DNA from: Chaenocephalus aceratus
Lineage: Eukaryota; Chordata; Actinopteri; Perciformes; Channichthyidae
Direction of reading: 5' to 3'
DNA length: 64,000 nt
NCBI GenBank assembly: GCA_023974075.1
Contig: JAMFTG010000729.1
Coordinates: 49,116 to 113,115, forward strand
Shown here: piece by piece, positions 32,642 through 44,009 of the stretch
How the letters are laid out: each line of letters starts with the position of its first letter
Numbering within the stretch: position 1 is the stretch's first letter
Made by a program: the position numbers and the translations under genes
Notes under the pieces: generated by a model
The model's database searches: none
The model's input: only the letters and a program-made list of their open reading frames with translations
Told to the model about the DNA's origin: nothing

Positions 32642-33175
32642 TCATATGTCAGCCATGGCTGTTGCTGCTGCTGGGCTGCTGCTGAGAGGCTGCTGCTGCT
32701 GAAGGAGGGTGCTGCTGCTGGAGGAGGGTGCTGCTGTTGGAGGGTGCTGCTGCTGAAGGAGGCTGGTGCTGGCAACGGCTGCAGGTGATGACTGCTGAAA
32801 GAAGAGGAGGCTGGAGGCTGCTGACGGTGGACCGGGAATGGAGATGCCAAGTACATCGATGGCAACGAGTAAGGTGTTTGGCAGTGGCCTAGATGTTATG
32901 ACCTTCGGTGCAGAGGTCTGTTGGGTCTTCTTTGCCTTCTTACTCTGACTCTTGCTGCCAAGATACCCTTTATGTTTATCCTTCCTCTCAGCCCTGATGC
33001 ACTTTGATGCAATCCTTAACCTCAGCCTGATGTATGTTGAGAGGATCTTTTTCTTCAGGTCATGGCATGAGGGAAGGTTGCTGTCCAGCAACATGGCTTC
33101 TTGTTCCAGCTGTGACACTGCATTTGAGGACTCCATGAAGGAATCGCTCGTCCTCACACGGACCAGCTGCTCCAC
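32642..33175 (-). CDS. Hypothetical protein fragment with basic block and Ser/Gln/Pro-rich tail
   Basis: A 177-codon minus-strand frame starts MEQLVRVRTSDSFMESSNAV and has a helical basic section LKKKILSTYIRLRLRIASKC followed by KGYLGSKSQSKKAKKTQQTS. It ends in a low-complexity Ser/Pro/Gln tail encoded by CTG/CTC repeats. The section around TYIRLRLRI resembles domains seen in uncharacterised multi-copy fish transposon proteins, but I cannot name it. No splice context is clear. It may be the C-terminal exon of a decayed transposon or host gene. Confidence 0.35.
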   Translation of the reverse strand: MEQLVRVRTSDSFMESSNAVSQLEQEAMLLDSNLPSCHDLKKKILSTYIRLRLRIASKCIRAERKDKHKGYLGSKSQSKKAKKTQQTSAPKVITSRPLPNTLLVAIDVLGISIPGPPSAASSLLFFQQSSPAAVASTSLLQQQHPPTAAPSSSSSTLLQQQQPLSSSPAAATAMADI

Positions 33176-33179
33176 GTTT

Positions 33180-34080
33180 TGAACAAGGGTGAAAACCTCA
33201 TCAGATGGATGGTAATCTGGCTCTAATTTGGTCTGTGTTGAAGATTTTTTTCAGGTCCTGATTTCAGGCAGAGGTCATGGCTTGGAAGGTTTTATATCCT
33301 GTAGTGCCTCAACAAAACCTAATATGAATTGCTTTATTGTCTTGTCGCTGGATCACCTCCCCCTGGCATAGTGCCCTCGTCATTTTTATTTGTATTGTTG
33401 ACAAACCTGTTTGTGTTGCTCTGTTGAACCATGGTTCAACAAGAGCTTCTGTAAATAGTTTTGTAAATAGTTTGAATATTTATCATAGTAATCATTTTCA
33501 GTCTCCCACTCTCTCAATTTAATTTATCGTTTCTTTGCCCCACCATATGTTTTGTTGTCCAAGGGCACTAATTTGGTCTGTGTTGAAGATTGTTTTACAC
33601 TTTAGATTAATCAAATTGTGTTTTTTGGCTGAATTAATCTTTTTCTGTTGAACCCTAACCCTCTTTGTTCTCCTTCTCATTCATTTTACTTTGTTTTGTT
33701 CTAACACACATCACTTTTTCCATACACTGTTCTTAATACTTGTTCACACATTTGTTCGTCCCTTTTACTTTGTTCTTCCTGTTGTTCTTGTTCAAACACA
33801 TCAATTGTTCATCCACTGTTGTGGTAAAATGATATTCATAGTCTTAACATGATCATGCTACCCATGCTAACATGAACACAAGCGTGTCCCTCCAAAAATG
33901 TAAAACGTATCTAAGTCATAGGCTACCAAGCTTTCCGTTGTCACCCTGCCTCTCCAAATGCAAAACTGTTAATAAAAAGTATGCAATAATGCAATGACAG
34001 CTGAAAAAGTACTTGGGTGTGTGTGTTTTTTTTATATATATATATTTACCATTCAATAACGCAATCGCTGCTGTCTGTCT
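33180..34080. other. No gene recognised
   Basis: T-rich sequence with the phrase AATTTGGTCTGTGTTGAAGA present twice (33,226 and 33,571), suggesting a local duplication. A short (TA)n run at 34,034-34,045 precedes the next element. Confidence 0.5.
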
Positions 34081-34082
34081 GT

Positions 34083-34597
34083 CCAACCCAGTCTCACGGC
34101 ATTTCGTGTTCACCAACACGATTTTTAATCTATTGATTCGTGTTGCACAGCACGATTTTAAAAGCAATGTATTTCTACTGCCTGCAGCACGTCTTTTTCT
34201 CCGGTCGGGTCGAGGAAGACCGGAAGCTGTGTGGTTCATAAAAACATGTTCTTACTCAAGCCACAGTTATTGCTTTTATTTGAAATCGTATAATTTTGGA
34301 CTTTTGTTGCCGTCTGTGAGGAAAATAAATGGGGCTCAGAGCCTCAGGATACTGAAATCTGTATTTTTTAAATCTTTTTTTCCTTCTAATTTGTTATTCT
34401 TTTAAAAATAACACACTGTTATTTACTCACCAATAACACTCAATTATCCTTGCTTTTATTTATTGGTTTAATTCCATAATCTCAGGCTTTTTTGGCGTCC
34501 GTCAGGAACTGAATTTCAAAATAAAAATAACCGGAAACAGACGTAGGCATTTCGAGCGATTACCCAAGATCCTCAGCTATGGTTTGAAGCTCACTTA
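34083..34597 (-). mobile_element. Long-inverted-repeat element copy II, first segment
   Basis: Begins CCAACCCAGTCTCACGG and follows the reverse complement of copy I from 24,247 down to about 23,670. It stops where the THAP/YqaJ element starts; the family sequence resumes at 38,277. A small deletion relative to copy I removes part of the terminal palindrome region. Confidence 0.85.
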
Positions 34598-34998
34598 TAG
34601 AGAGGCGAAGTCACGCCCATCTACTTCCGGCCAATGGGACCCCGGAAGCGAAAAATGTACATTGAATTCAATGGAGAGAGAAAACGTATCTTTTGATCCC
34701 GTTTGAATTGTGCCACGAACTACACATATGATGTTTGTCAATCTTAAACAATCATTTCCATGTCAAAAAAGTCACATGTTGTCGTAAAACTGTTGACATA
34801 TAAGACTATGAAAAATACGCGACTACAAAGACTACGAATCCCAAATCCCATTCTAGCTCGCGTAAGTGATGTCACAGGCGATAATTCTCCAAGTGGTTGC
34901 GACTCGTAATTAAAGCGAAGAAGAAGAAGAAGATCTCATAACTGATTTATTCCCTCCAATAAATAAGAGATTGCTAAAAATAAATTCACTTTTACAAG

Positions 34999-35111
34999 AT
35001 GCATGTGTGCTTTGTACCAGGTTGTAATCACATAAGTGATCATACCACTTGCTCGTTCTATCGATTCCCGTCTGATGAAAGGACCAGGAGTCGCTGGATC
35101 AGACATATCAG
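34999..35111 (+). pseudogene. THAP zinc-finger first exon
   Basis: The ATG at 34,999 opens MHVCFVPGCNHISDHTTCSF, then YRFPSDERTRSRWIRHIR, and ends at a GT donor (AG|GTAATA) after 35,111. C-x4-C near the start, followed by the F-x-F-P segment and W, fits the first half of a THAP domain. The second Cys-His pair should be in the next exon, which I could not place. THAP domains bind DNA and occur in P-element, ISL2EU and related transposases. Confidence 0.8.
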
Positions 35112-36036
35112 GTAATATACATGTTGTGCATGATGGAACATAGTCAAGTTAGCTACCTAGCTAGTAGCGACGAGTAGCGAGCACGTTAGTTAGCATTACA
35201 TTACTTAGCCTTGTCATTTTTAGTAGCCTTACCATGAAGTTATTATTTTATTACATGAAGTAAGAGTAAGAGTAGTCATGATGGTAAGTATTTCGTGAAA
35301 CATTTGAAGAGTAGCATACTGCGCCATCCACCGGGTGCTATGGAAGCAGTCAGGGAGAGTCGAAGGCAGGCAGGGAGCTTTGCATGACAGATTCTTCTGG
35401 ACGTGTTTCATTGTGATGACAGTAAGGGGGAGTCAATCTGTTTGTTGGAAAGACAGTAGTTGAGTGATTACTGAGAGAACATTATTAGAAGAGATAATTA
35501 TTCAAAGTGTTGTTACTTTAAAGTGTTGTTACTGACCTTTTCTCTTTTATTTCCTTTCCCTCACCTGTAACTGCTGAGACCCTGAGGGACATGCACACTG
35601 ACCTGCTCTGGCAACCTGATTTCCACTGTACGTAATAGTATTTGGTTATGGTATATTATTTATATACATCAAAGGCACAATGCACCCCCCAGAGACACAC
35701 ATGTATTGAGTGTGATATTGTGCATAGGTCATGTGAAATCATCTTTACACACTAGAAAACTGTAGGAGCGGCAACTTGTTTTGAAATTGAATTTTTAATA
35801 TCCGATAATGAAGTTGATCTGTTTTCTTTATTCTTCTCTCTTCCCAGCTCCATCCATCACCGTGCTCTGTTCCTGCAGGTCCTGCTTGCTAATCATTATG
35901 CTCATATGTTTTTACACAATTACAAATAAAGTCAATGTATTGTATGACATGAAGTTGTGCTTCATTCGGAGTCAATAATACATTCATTCTGCCTTCAACT
36001 GCACAATGACTGTGGACTGCACCGACATCCATGTAG

Positions 36037-36129
<93 letters not shown>

Positions 36130-36161
36130 ACTGACCTGAGACCAGCACACCCAAACACAAC

Positions 36162-36177
36162 GGCTCTTTTAAGAGCC
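36162..36177 (+). ncRNA. Histone mRNA 3' stem-loop
   Basis: GGCTCTTTTAAGAGCC followed by ACC forms the 6-bp stem and 4-nt loop recognised by stem-loop-binding protein at the end of replication-dependent histone mRNAs. It lies 32 bp after the H3 stop codon, the normal spacing. A CAAAGAG at about 36,189 could be the downstream element bound by U7 snRNA. The intact stem-loop suggests a fairly recent origin from a histone gene. Confidence 0.9.
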
Positions 36178-36824
36178 ACCTACAGTTTCAAAGAGTTGCA
36201 ATCCTACGTTATTATAATGATTAAACTGGTTCATGTGTCACTTAGTTTACTGAACCGTGATGAATGAAAGAAATGAGTGAGGTAGTGGTTTACTGAAGTT
36301 ACAAATGCATTAATATATGAGTAACAGGTCAGTGTAAACACAAGCTTCTGTCAATTATGGATCATTCAAACTATATACAAATAATATGTAATAAAGTTCT
36401 AAAATAAGTATTCGGTATATTCCTTGATAGCTTTTGGAGAAGGTTGTTTTTAAGTTTACTAAAATCTATCGTTTCAACTGTTTCACTTTATAAAAAGGGA
36501 ACAGGTGAGTAGAGCATTATTGAGTTTCTTATTCTGTCAGTAAATTATCCAAATGAAATGTTTTTCATTATTTTAGTCAACCCTAAACAAATTGATTGTA
36601 CCTTTTAATAATGACCTTACATGGTCGGCAAAGTTAAATTAACTTCAGAAAATCAAATCTGTTCTGAGAAAAAACTAATACATGTTTAAAGATAGGAACT
36701 TGCCATCCCACTGAAAAACAGTCCGTAGATATTTAAAGGCGTAGTTGTAGTTCAGTCCAACATTTAATTTGGATTCATTTCGCCAACAGTCAACTATTTT
36801 CATAAAGAATATATATATTTTTCA

Positions 36825-37170
36825 AAGTCAACTTTATTGTCAATCTTACTCAGTTTGTGTTTATAGACAGAGATCAAAAAGACGTTTCCAACAATCCCAA
36901 ATACGAAAAATTAAATTATACAATTTACAGATATGTAATGTATACAAATATATATATCCTATATACACCATCATGTATAATGATGGTGTGTAGAAGGGAG
37001 TGTGGTAGATAACAAGTAAATATAGAGTTACATACAGATCCATGTTACAGCAAAAGATGGAATAACTAAGAAGCACGCAGTATAATAATAATGACATGCA
37101 ACAATGAAATAACTGCTCAGCGTCACCACAATCCCAATCTGCTGTGTCCTGTTTTCCTCCCCTCTGCATA
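36825..37170 (-). repeat. Retrotransposon 3' tail inside the THAP/YqaJ element
   Basis: TTCAAAGTCAACTTTATTGT followed by CAATCTTACTCAG and ACAGAGATCAAAAAGACGTT is a tail known from many fish LINE copies, in reverse orientation. The long minus frame over it is incidental. Confidence 0.5.
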
Positions 37171-37226
37171 ACACCCCATCACACATACGGAACACAACGC
37201 AGAGTCTGAGGGTGTTAAGAGTATGT

Positions 37227-37535
37227 TTATTTAAATGTCCTCCTCTCTACTGGCCAACACAGGGAGCATATGCTGGGTGTAGAATTGTTCCAGGAGGAGG
37301 AGATTTCCATGCCATGCAGGGTCTTTGGGGATGAGAATGATGATCGCCTCCTTCTGGTCCACACAACAAAGTAGCAGAGACTCCGGTCTGTGATGTGCAG
37401 CTGCCCTTGGACCTGGTGCCAGTGTGGGTGATTCTCCTTGAGAATATATGACCCACCCTCCTCACGGAGACAGAAGGATGGTAACTGGACTGCCTCCGCG
37501 ATGGTCATGTTCATGTCACCAAAATCCTTGAATCT
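37227..37535 (-). pseudogene. YqaJ-like exonuclease exon, frameshifted
   Basis: After an AG acceptor (TGCTGTGTGTAG) the exon reads FKDFGDMNMTIAEAVQLPSF, CLREEGGSYILKENHPHWHQ and VQGQLHITDRSLCYFVVWT. The H-x-x-Q-V-Q-G-Q-L and C-x-F-V-V-W motifs are hallmarks of YqaJ/lambda-exonuclease-type nucleases found in animal transposon-associated genes. Just after VVW a one-base loss shifts the frame; the next frame shows KEAIIILIPKDPAWHGNLL and ends at a stop near 37,227. It is transcribed opposite to the THAP exon, as expected for a two-gene transposon. Confidence 0.78.
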
Positions 37536-38276
37536 ACACACAGCAAATAAACTCAAATGACACAACGAGATGTAAAAGGAGATCACACATACAGTATAGA
37601 ATATACTGTATAGTCGATATAAAACTGGCCGCTTCAATCTGAAGAGCAACTAAAACAAAACACGGGAGTGTACCTTGTTCTTGTGAACACTAATATTATC
37701 CACAGCATACACAGAGACCACGAAGTTCTTAAGGAGAAAACTAGTTACTAAAACAAAACACGTTAGTGTACCTTGTTAGCTAATGTTAGCTAGCTGACAT
37801 TAACGTTACACATTGCACTCATATTACTCACCGAAACCTTGTAAAGCCGGTCCCGCTGCTCTTACAGAACCGACTAACTCCCCTTTCGTGTATGTACAGC
37901 TCTCAACGTGTCCAGACTTGTAGTGATGTTCACCTCGTTTTATACTTTTCGCCTCATTCTGAAAGAAACAGGTGAAATTTGCTAACGTGACGGCCGTCTT
38001 TGTGATGGTGACGCGTATTGTGCGAGACCAGAGACCTGTAGTTCACTCAGCGGTTTCACACAAAAAAATGTGTAACTTAACAGTTTTACGACACATTTTA
38101 ATTTTTTTGACTTGCAAAATATTCTTTTAAATTGACAAACATTATATGTGTCATTTGTGGCACAATTCAAACGGGATCAAAAGATAACCTTTCTCTCTCC
38201 ATTGACTTCAATGTATAATTTTACGCTTCCGGGATCCCATGGAGGCTCCCGGAAAGGGAGGGACTTCGCCTCTCTA

Positions 38277-39191
38277 TAGGATGTTTTAGCCGCAATGCAT
38301 GCTGGGATTTGGTGTTTATATGATATGAAATCCGGAAAAATAATACTTAATTCCGAGTGTTCTTGCTTTTCTCTTTGAAAGTCATCACATAACGGCATTG
38401 TAATACACGGTTCGGCTGCATTGTATATTACAGATCTGCCGTAATTCTTTATTTATAGAGCCCTGATGAGAAGACCTTTGGAAAAACTGAGAAAATGCCG
38501 CCGATACTGAATACTTGACGTGGATCATAAATATATTCAACAATTAAACAACATCTTCAATTTCTCTTCACACAATACGTCTCCTTGCAGTATCAACACT
38601 AATTCGGCTGACTTTTACATTTGATCTAATTCACAGATAGGTTATATTTACACCATAACGGTGCACAGCTGATAGAAAAGGACTGTAGTTTTTAAAGATA
38701 TTACTGATTTTCTTTGAATGTAAGAATGTAAATACTGAGTCTGAAATAGTATAGCAATATGCTGTAAAATTATGTGAAAGCATGAATAAAACGTGTCCTA
38801 CACTAATAATACAAAGTTATTATGGCTGTGTGTACCTTGTGTGCACCGCCTAGTGGTTAAAGCACGTTATTGAATTATTGTTTTTATGTGTTATAATATA
38901 ACATAAAAACAATAATGTACTCTTAATATTAATAGGAGGAGGTGCAAAACAGAAAAACGAATTAACCTTTATTTAAACATTAAACAGATTAAGGTCTTCT
39001 TTTAAATAAGAAAAAAACTTTGGGGGTATCTATCTACAGATAAATATTAAGCCTGACAAAGTACTTAACGTCTAATATATTGCTTTCCTGCAATGTTAAC
39101 TATGTTGAAGCACTTATTTTAACTGATATTATACATATGAATTATACTCTTATGTATGTAGATAGAATAAGAAATATGCAGAATATGACAG
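38277..39191 (-). mobile_element. Long-inverted-repeat element copy II, second segment
   Basis: Follows the reverse complement of copy I from about 23,665 to 22,650 (for example TTCTTTATTTATAGAGCCCTGATGAG against the inverse at 23,470). It breaks at 39,191 where the Ngaro-like element begins, and resumes at 45,193. Confidence 0.85.
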
Positions 39192-39366
39192 TTCAATCAG
39201 GAGAGACATGATGTATGGAATACATATTTATTATCGGTCACATTATATCAATGAAACATAGTGATGACAGTTCATCACAAATGAATGAAATGTTGTTTTG
39301 GCGATTAGGCCCAGGTTTTAGTAGGATATCAATCGGGAAGGGAAGAACCGTTTCCGATGAACCCCC
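39192..39366 (-). repeat. Split direct repeat B2
   Basis: 175 bp, identical by eye to 40,022-40,196. It forms the 3' end of the element on the minus strand. Confidence 0.95.
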
Positions 39367-39429
39367 CTGGGTCTAGACACTGGTGGTGGTGATAAGTGGT
39401 TAGGTCCGGTTGGAAGGGAGAAGGTTAAG

Positions 39430-39710
39430 CTTGGTCCTGAGTTCAATCAATCCATCAATCAATGTTTAGTCATATAGCCCAATATCACGAATGTTACATT
39501 TGTCTCAGTGGTCTTCACAGTTTGTACAGAATATCAGTATGACAATACGACACCCTCTGTCCTTAGACCCTCACATCGTACAAGGAAAAACTTCCAAAGA
39601 AAACCCAGTTTAAAGGGAAAAATGGGAGAAACCTCAGGGAGAGCAACAGAGGAGGGATCCCTCTCCCAGGACGGACAGACGTGCAATAGATGCCGTGTGT
39701 AAATTGAAAA
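39430..39710 (+). repeat. Common fish interspersed repeat between A2 and B2
   Basis: CAATCAATGTTTAGTCATAT followed by AGCCCAATATCACGAATG, then CATCGTACAAGGAAAAACTT and GAGGGATCCCTCTCCCAGGA, is a widespread percomorph-type repeat. It lies between repeats A2 and B2, which are normally adjacent in Ngaro-type elements, so it is probably an insertion. Alternatively it is part of this subfamily. Confidence 0.55.
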
Positions 39711-39806
39711 GATAATACATTTGCAACATAGGTAGTCCAAATGTTTGGAAATGCATGTGTGTGCATGCATGGAGTTGAAAGCAGGAGGCGAAGGGGTGGA
39801 GGAGGG

Positions 39807-40020
39807 TTGCGCGTTGACACCTGGAAGACAGCTGATAGAACAGGGGAAAGCATATATAGAGAGATTAACAGGTGCAATCATTTAGGCTTGTAAATGGAGG
39901 GGCGTGATAGGTTTAGCTGAGGAGAGGCGCTCCCTGTCATTTAGATGCAGGGAGCAAGTATTGCCATGACGAGCAATACGGAGTGTTAGGTCTTCCTGTC
40001 TGAACTTGCGCTAAGCTTCA
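39807..40020 (-). repeat. Split direct repeat A2
   Basis: 214 bp, identical by eye to 44,979-45,192. Confidence 0.95.
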
Positions 40021-40021
40021 T

Positions 40022-40196
40022 TTCAATCAGGAGAGACATGATGTATGGAATACATATTTATTATCGGTCACATTATATCAATGAAACATAGTGATGACAG
40101 TTCATCACAAATGAATGAAATGTTGTTTTGGCGATTAGGCCCAGGTTTTAGTAGGATATCAATCGGGAAGGGAAGAACCGTTTCCGATGAACCCCC
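40022..40196 (-). repeat. Split direct repeat B1
   Basis: 175 bp, directly beside A2 with one base between them. Identical by eye to 39,192-39,366. Confidence 0.95.
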
Positions 40197-40299
40197 AAAA
40201 GAATGAAGTATGAAGTACTGAATGTGAATAATCTTACCTTGTGGGATGCAGCGGAAATCTATGGATGGAAAGGAGAGGTTAATACATGTGAGGATTTAA

Positions 40300-40980
40300 G
40301 CGACTGATGCCTCCCGGGCATCCTTCCTGGACGTACAGGGCTTCCCGGCCGTACGGGGCATCCCGGACAGACGGGGCATCCCGGACAGACGGGGCATCCC
40401 GGATGGGGCTTCCTGGACATACAGGGCGTCCCGGACGTACGGGGGCATCCTGGCCGTACAGGGCGTCCCGGACGTACGGGGCATCCCGGGTGAGCGGGGA
40501 CTACCCGGACGCACCGAGCGACCCGACCAGTGCCCCGGGTGCCCGGAACGTGCGAGGCTTCCCGAATGTGCGGGGTAACCTGACTTTAGCAGGGAAACAT
40601 TATACGGACCGGAGGTTTCACGACCCGGACATACGGGGCTTCCCAGACGTACGGGGCATCCTGGACGTACAGGGCAACCCGGACATACGGGGCATCCTGG
40701 CCGTACAGGGCATCCTGGATCGTACAGGGCATCCACGCAGGGCTTCCCGGACGTACGGGGCATCCCGGAGGGGGCATCCTGGCCGTACAGGGCGTCCCGG
40801 ACGTACGGGGCATCCCGGGTGAGCGGGACTACCCGGACGCACCGAGCGACCCGACCAGTGCCCCGGGTGCCCGGAACGTGCGAGGCTTCCCGAACCTTTT
40901 CTCTTGCGGGGCAACCTGCTTTAGCAGGGACACATTATACAGACCCGAAGGTTTTACAGCCTGGACATACAGGTTTAGAT
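40300..40980 (+). repeat. GC-rich minisatellite between recombinase and B1
   Basis: Variants of GGCATCCCGGACGTACGGG (about 18-21 bp) repeat many times. A larger block of about 100 bp at 40,464-40,566 recurs at about 40,792-40,894 (spacing about 328 bp). Pro/Gly-rich reading frames on both strands are artefacts of the repeat. Confidence 0.9.
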
Positions 40981-41064
40981 ATGCAGAAATAAACATGAGC
41001 CGTGGGGCGACATACGTGCTGACATACTAAGAACCACCACCAGTTATATGCATACGTACCAATT

Positions 41065-41890
41065 TGTTTAAGGTTGGAGAGACCTTTGGATAGCCAGCAC
41101 GGCATTGAGGTCAGGGCGAATGTAGGATGAGAAAGCGGAGGAGGACCACCGTCCGAGTTGTTGCAGGGATGAGGATGAGACGCCTTGATTGGCAGTGGAA
41201 GTAGCTGCGCCTATTCTGAAGGAGTGACCCGTGTATAGAAGGGGTGATAACCCGGATGTAATGAGGACTTGTTTTAAGTAGACATTGAACTGTTGTTGTG
41301 TTAAAGGAAAATTCCCTGAGATAAGGAATAATGGCGAGAGAGGATTAGAGGTAGGTCTAAGCCGTAGGAACTTGATCATGGCCTTATAAGGGCAGAACTG
41401 GGAATCGATGCGGGCGGCGATGACGGAGCAGGCGCCGCCGCATTTGGAGTGTTTAAGATATAAACTAAAGTGGCTAGCGTGAAAAGATATGTCAGAAAGC
41501 TGACGTCTCGATTGGAATCGAAAGTAAGGGAAGCTGTGGTAAATTCGCCTGGTCTGAGAAAGGCATAAAAAGCTAGGAGAAATAGAGCATCGAGTAGTGC
41601 ATCGATATAAGGGGAGAATAACCCACTTCTAAGTTTGGAGAGCATGAGGCGTAACGTGGAGAGTGTAATAGGGCGTCTCCGGTCTAAGACGGTGGAAAAG
41701 TTTTAATGAGACCTTTGAGGATGAGTTTGACTGACTGGTTTGCGAACAGGCTGGGAAAGCCGGGATCGGAACACGAACGTTAAACTGAACTCCTGCTAAG
41801 AGGCCCCGGATGTATTGGGGTTTGAGGTGGCGATCAGTGGCGCAGTAGCACATGAAGGCACACACGGTGGAGATGAGAACAGTTTTAAGT
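41065..41890 (-). pseudogene. Tyrosine recombinase of the Ngaro-like element
   Basis: Three overlapping minus frames together spell one tyrosine recombinase. An N-terminal part (41,629-41,865) contains HLKPQYIRGLLAGVQF. A middle part (41,376-41,645) contains the box I region ALFLLAFYAFLRPGEFT with catalytic Arg. The C-terminal part (41,068-41,379) has TGHSFRIGAATSTANQG, LQQLGRWSSSAFSSYIRPD, giving the H-x-x-R box, a conserved W and the Tyr nucleophile. Frameshifts near 41,700 and 41,500 break it. The gene would cut and rejoin DNA to integrate the element's circular cDNA. Confidence 0.85.
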
Positions 41891-42139
41891 GTGATGCCTA
41901 CGGAAAAGCGAAACGTCGCAAACGTTCTCCAAGCGAATCATATGTTTTGAGGGTGGACGCGCTAAGCCCTTCCTCATAAACCTGCTGATTCGAGGTGCCT
42001 TTCTAGGGGGCTTCTATTTAAGAGAGAGAGAGGAGATGCGGGGGAGGAATCCTGACGGGTTGAGCGCTGCTCCTGGGCAGAGGTTCCGGAACGTCTTGTG
42101 GGCTGACTGCGGTGATCTATGGATGAAATGAGAGATTAA

Positions 42140-42480
42140 CATGTGGATTAAACAATCTGCCGGAATCACTGCCGGGTTTACTGTACATCATAAGATGCTG
42201 ACCCGAAGGTCGACGGCCGGAATCAGCGCCGGACTTACGAGAACACTACCACTAAACAACGGCCGGAATCGCTGCCGGGCTTACTGTTCTCTGCTGGGCT
42301 TACTGTACATCATAAGATGCTTGACCCGAGAGCCACCGGCCGGAATCAGGCCGGGCTTACGTACTACCACTAAACAACGGCCGGAATCGCTGCCGGGCTT
42401 ACTGTACATCATAGGATGCTGACTCGGAAGTCGACGGCCGGAATCAGCGCCGGGCTTACGTGAACACTACCACTAAACCT
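42140..42480 (+). repeat. Tandem repeat with CGGCCGGAATC motif, about 3 units of 105-115 bp
   Basis: ACGGCCGGAATCGCTGCCGG, GCTTACTGTACATCATA and ACTACCACTAAAC strings recur about three times. It lies within the Ngaro-like element, upstream (in its own sense) of the recombinase. No protein is supported. Confidence 0.85.
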
Positions 42481-42576
42481 TGCCGACACGATGGTCGATG
42501 ACCTGCAATGCAGGGTTAAACATGCACAGATGAACACTACCACTAAATGTATAAATACCAGGAAAGAGAGATCTTG

Positions 42577-42700
42577 GATGGCCGTCTGGTTGTTGTAGGG
42601 ATGAGGAATAATTACCTTGATTGCGGCAGGGTTGCTGCACCTATCCTGGACGAAGCCCTGAAATGCTATTAAGACACCACCACCAGTTATATGCATGTTT
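42577..42700 (-). pseudogene. Second, degenerate recombinase end fragment
   Basis: The minus strand contains RIGAATLPQSR followed by a stop and LFLIPTTTRRP. It lines up with RIGAATSTANQG...LQQLGRW of the main recombinase, and the flanking plus-strand sequence CACCACCAGTTATATGCAT also matches 41,035-41,055. A piece of the recombinase 3' end is therefore duplicated 1.5 kb upstream of it. Confidence 0.6.
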
Positions 42701-43189
42701 ACCATAGGTAAACTGAGAGATTGCCGGCACGAGTCGATGTCCGGGGGAAGAGGGAGATGTAGACAATGTAATGCAGCTGTTAGCTTGAGTACAATGAGAC
42801 ATGAATGTTATATCCTGGCTTATCGTAAGCCATGTGAGCATGAACCAATATAAATGAGACAATATGCGCAGCATAAAATGATGTATGCTTAGGTAAATAC
42901 TGAAACATGACCCATGATATGGGACTAGCTTAATTAGCAGTTTAATTACGCCACGGTGAGACATGGATGCACTTGATTGGGTGATTAGACTGTCTTCTAT
43001 CATATTACGTGAACTTCTCTTTCTCCCTGAAGAAACTCCCCAAAAACCCCACGGATGGGCAGCATCCGTGAATAAAAACGAAGACTCATTGAGTGTCTGA
43101 GTGAGTAGATACGGCCGCTGCTAATGTGTAGCGTTAATGCGGGTGGGGGGGGGGGGGTTGAAAGATTATTTTCCATGTGATTCCTGGCG

Positions 43190-43345
43190 CGAGGTACTGG
43201 CAAAGCTGCGGTTGCGCCTGGGGCATACAGACCTCGGATGAGCGTCCTTGCAGGACTGCAGATGTGGAGGAATGTACGATATGGGTGGTAGCAGACGTTT
43301 TCGTTAAAGTTATGACAAATCTTCTCGTCTTGCCTATGCTGCACC
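43190..43345 (-). pseudogene. CCCH-like Cys/His segment of the Ngaro-like gag region
   Basis: The minus frame reads MQHRQDEKICHNFNENVCYH, then PYRTFLHICS. A one-base shift then gives CKDAHPRSVCPRR. C-x(7)-C-x(5)-..H-x-C followed by C-x3-H-x4-C resembles the Cys-rich motif that precedes the recombinase region in many animal Ngaro/Crypton-type genes. A frameshift splits it. Confidence 0.55.
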
Positions 43346-43392
43346 TAACGGCTTTGACTATTATTCCCGGAAAACAGCATGGGAAAGACTCT

Positions 43393-44003
43393 AGCTCAAC
43401 AAAATAAAATACTCAGTTACCTCTAATCATTAACCCATGTTTGTATCATTTAGTGAACTCTGTGTGTTGCTGCCAGCATACATGACACCTGACGTGGAAA
43501 CGTTTACTCGTGGATGGGGCTACAGAGCTGCTAGACAGTCGAAAACGGTGCATTCCTCTGTCTGAATGTGCTGCACTTTGATAAATGTTTAGACAAAAGC
43601 TAAACTCTTATTGCACTTTTGGCAACGAGCATTCTCCACGTCGAGACGGGTAAAGTTTAACCACACCTCGGAGCGCGTTCTCTCCGCCACCTCCGCAGAG
43701 TGCTCCGCTGCATGTAGCAGCTGCGTGTGTGTGTGTAAACTGCCCCGCCCCCTCGCACGCAGACCGGGGAGAGAGATCTCGTCTGATCGAAAATACATCA
43801 TAGACGCATTTGTTTGTCTTTTGCATATTAGAAATGAGTTGGCGCCATACCTTTCAGGTAACGCTGTGTTGAAGCTTGAAACTGCGTTAGTTACTGAGCA
43901 TTGTAATGGTTAGTAATTACCCGACTGCATTAGTAATGCAAGTAATACGTTACTTACGTTACTGAAACTCCATACTGTAAGGCGTTACACCCAACACTGC
44001 CTG
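43393..44003 (-). mobile_element. hAT-like BED remnant nested in the Ngaro-like element
   Basis: 43,410-43,640 matches 25,800-26,060 closely, including ENARCQKCNKSLAF of the BED finger, here stopped early. Farther along it matches the 25.5-27 kb remnant only in a short GTGTGTAAACTGCCCC-GCC stretch. At its 5' side (minus sense) it ends in GCAGTGTTGGGTGTAACGCC, a hAT-type terminus different from the TAGGGATGGG end of the other copy. Confidence 0.65.
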
Positions 44004-44009
44004 GAACTC

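Noticed and set aside
36162..36177. A working histone H3 gene
   Set aside because: Only the last 22 codons are present; no promoter or N-terminal part lies upstream.
40296..40914. Pro/Gly-rich 'collagen-like' proteins on both strands
   Set aside because: Open on both strands because the 18-21-bp repeat lacks stop codons. The position between recombinase and split repeats fits non-coding DNA.
41065..41890. Phage or bacterial integrase contamination
   Set aside because: The recombinase sits between split direct repeats in a fish transposon context, with eukaryotic-type relatives (HSFRIGAAT motif of Ngaro/Crypton type).
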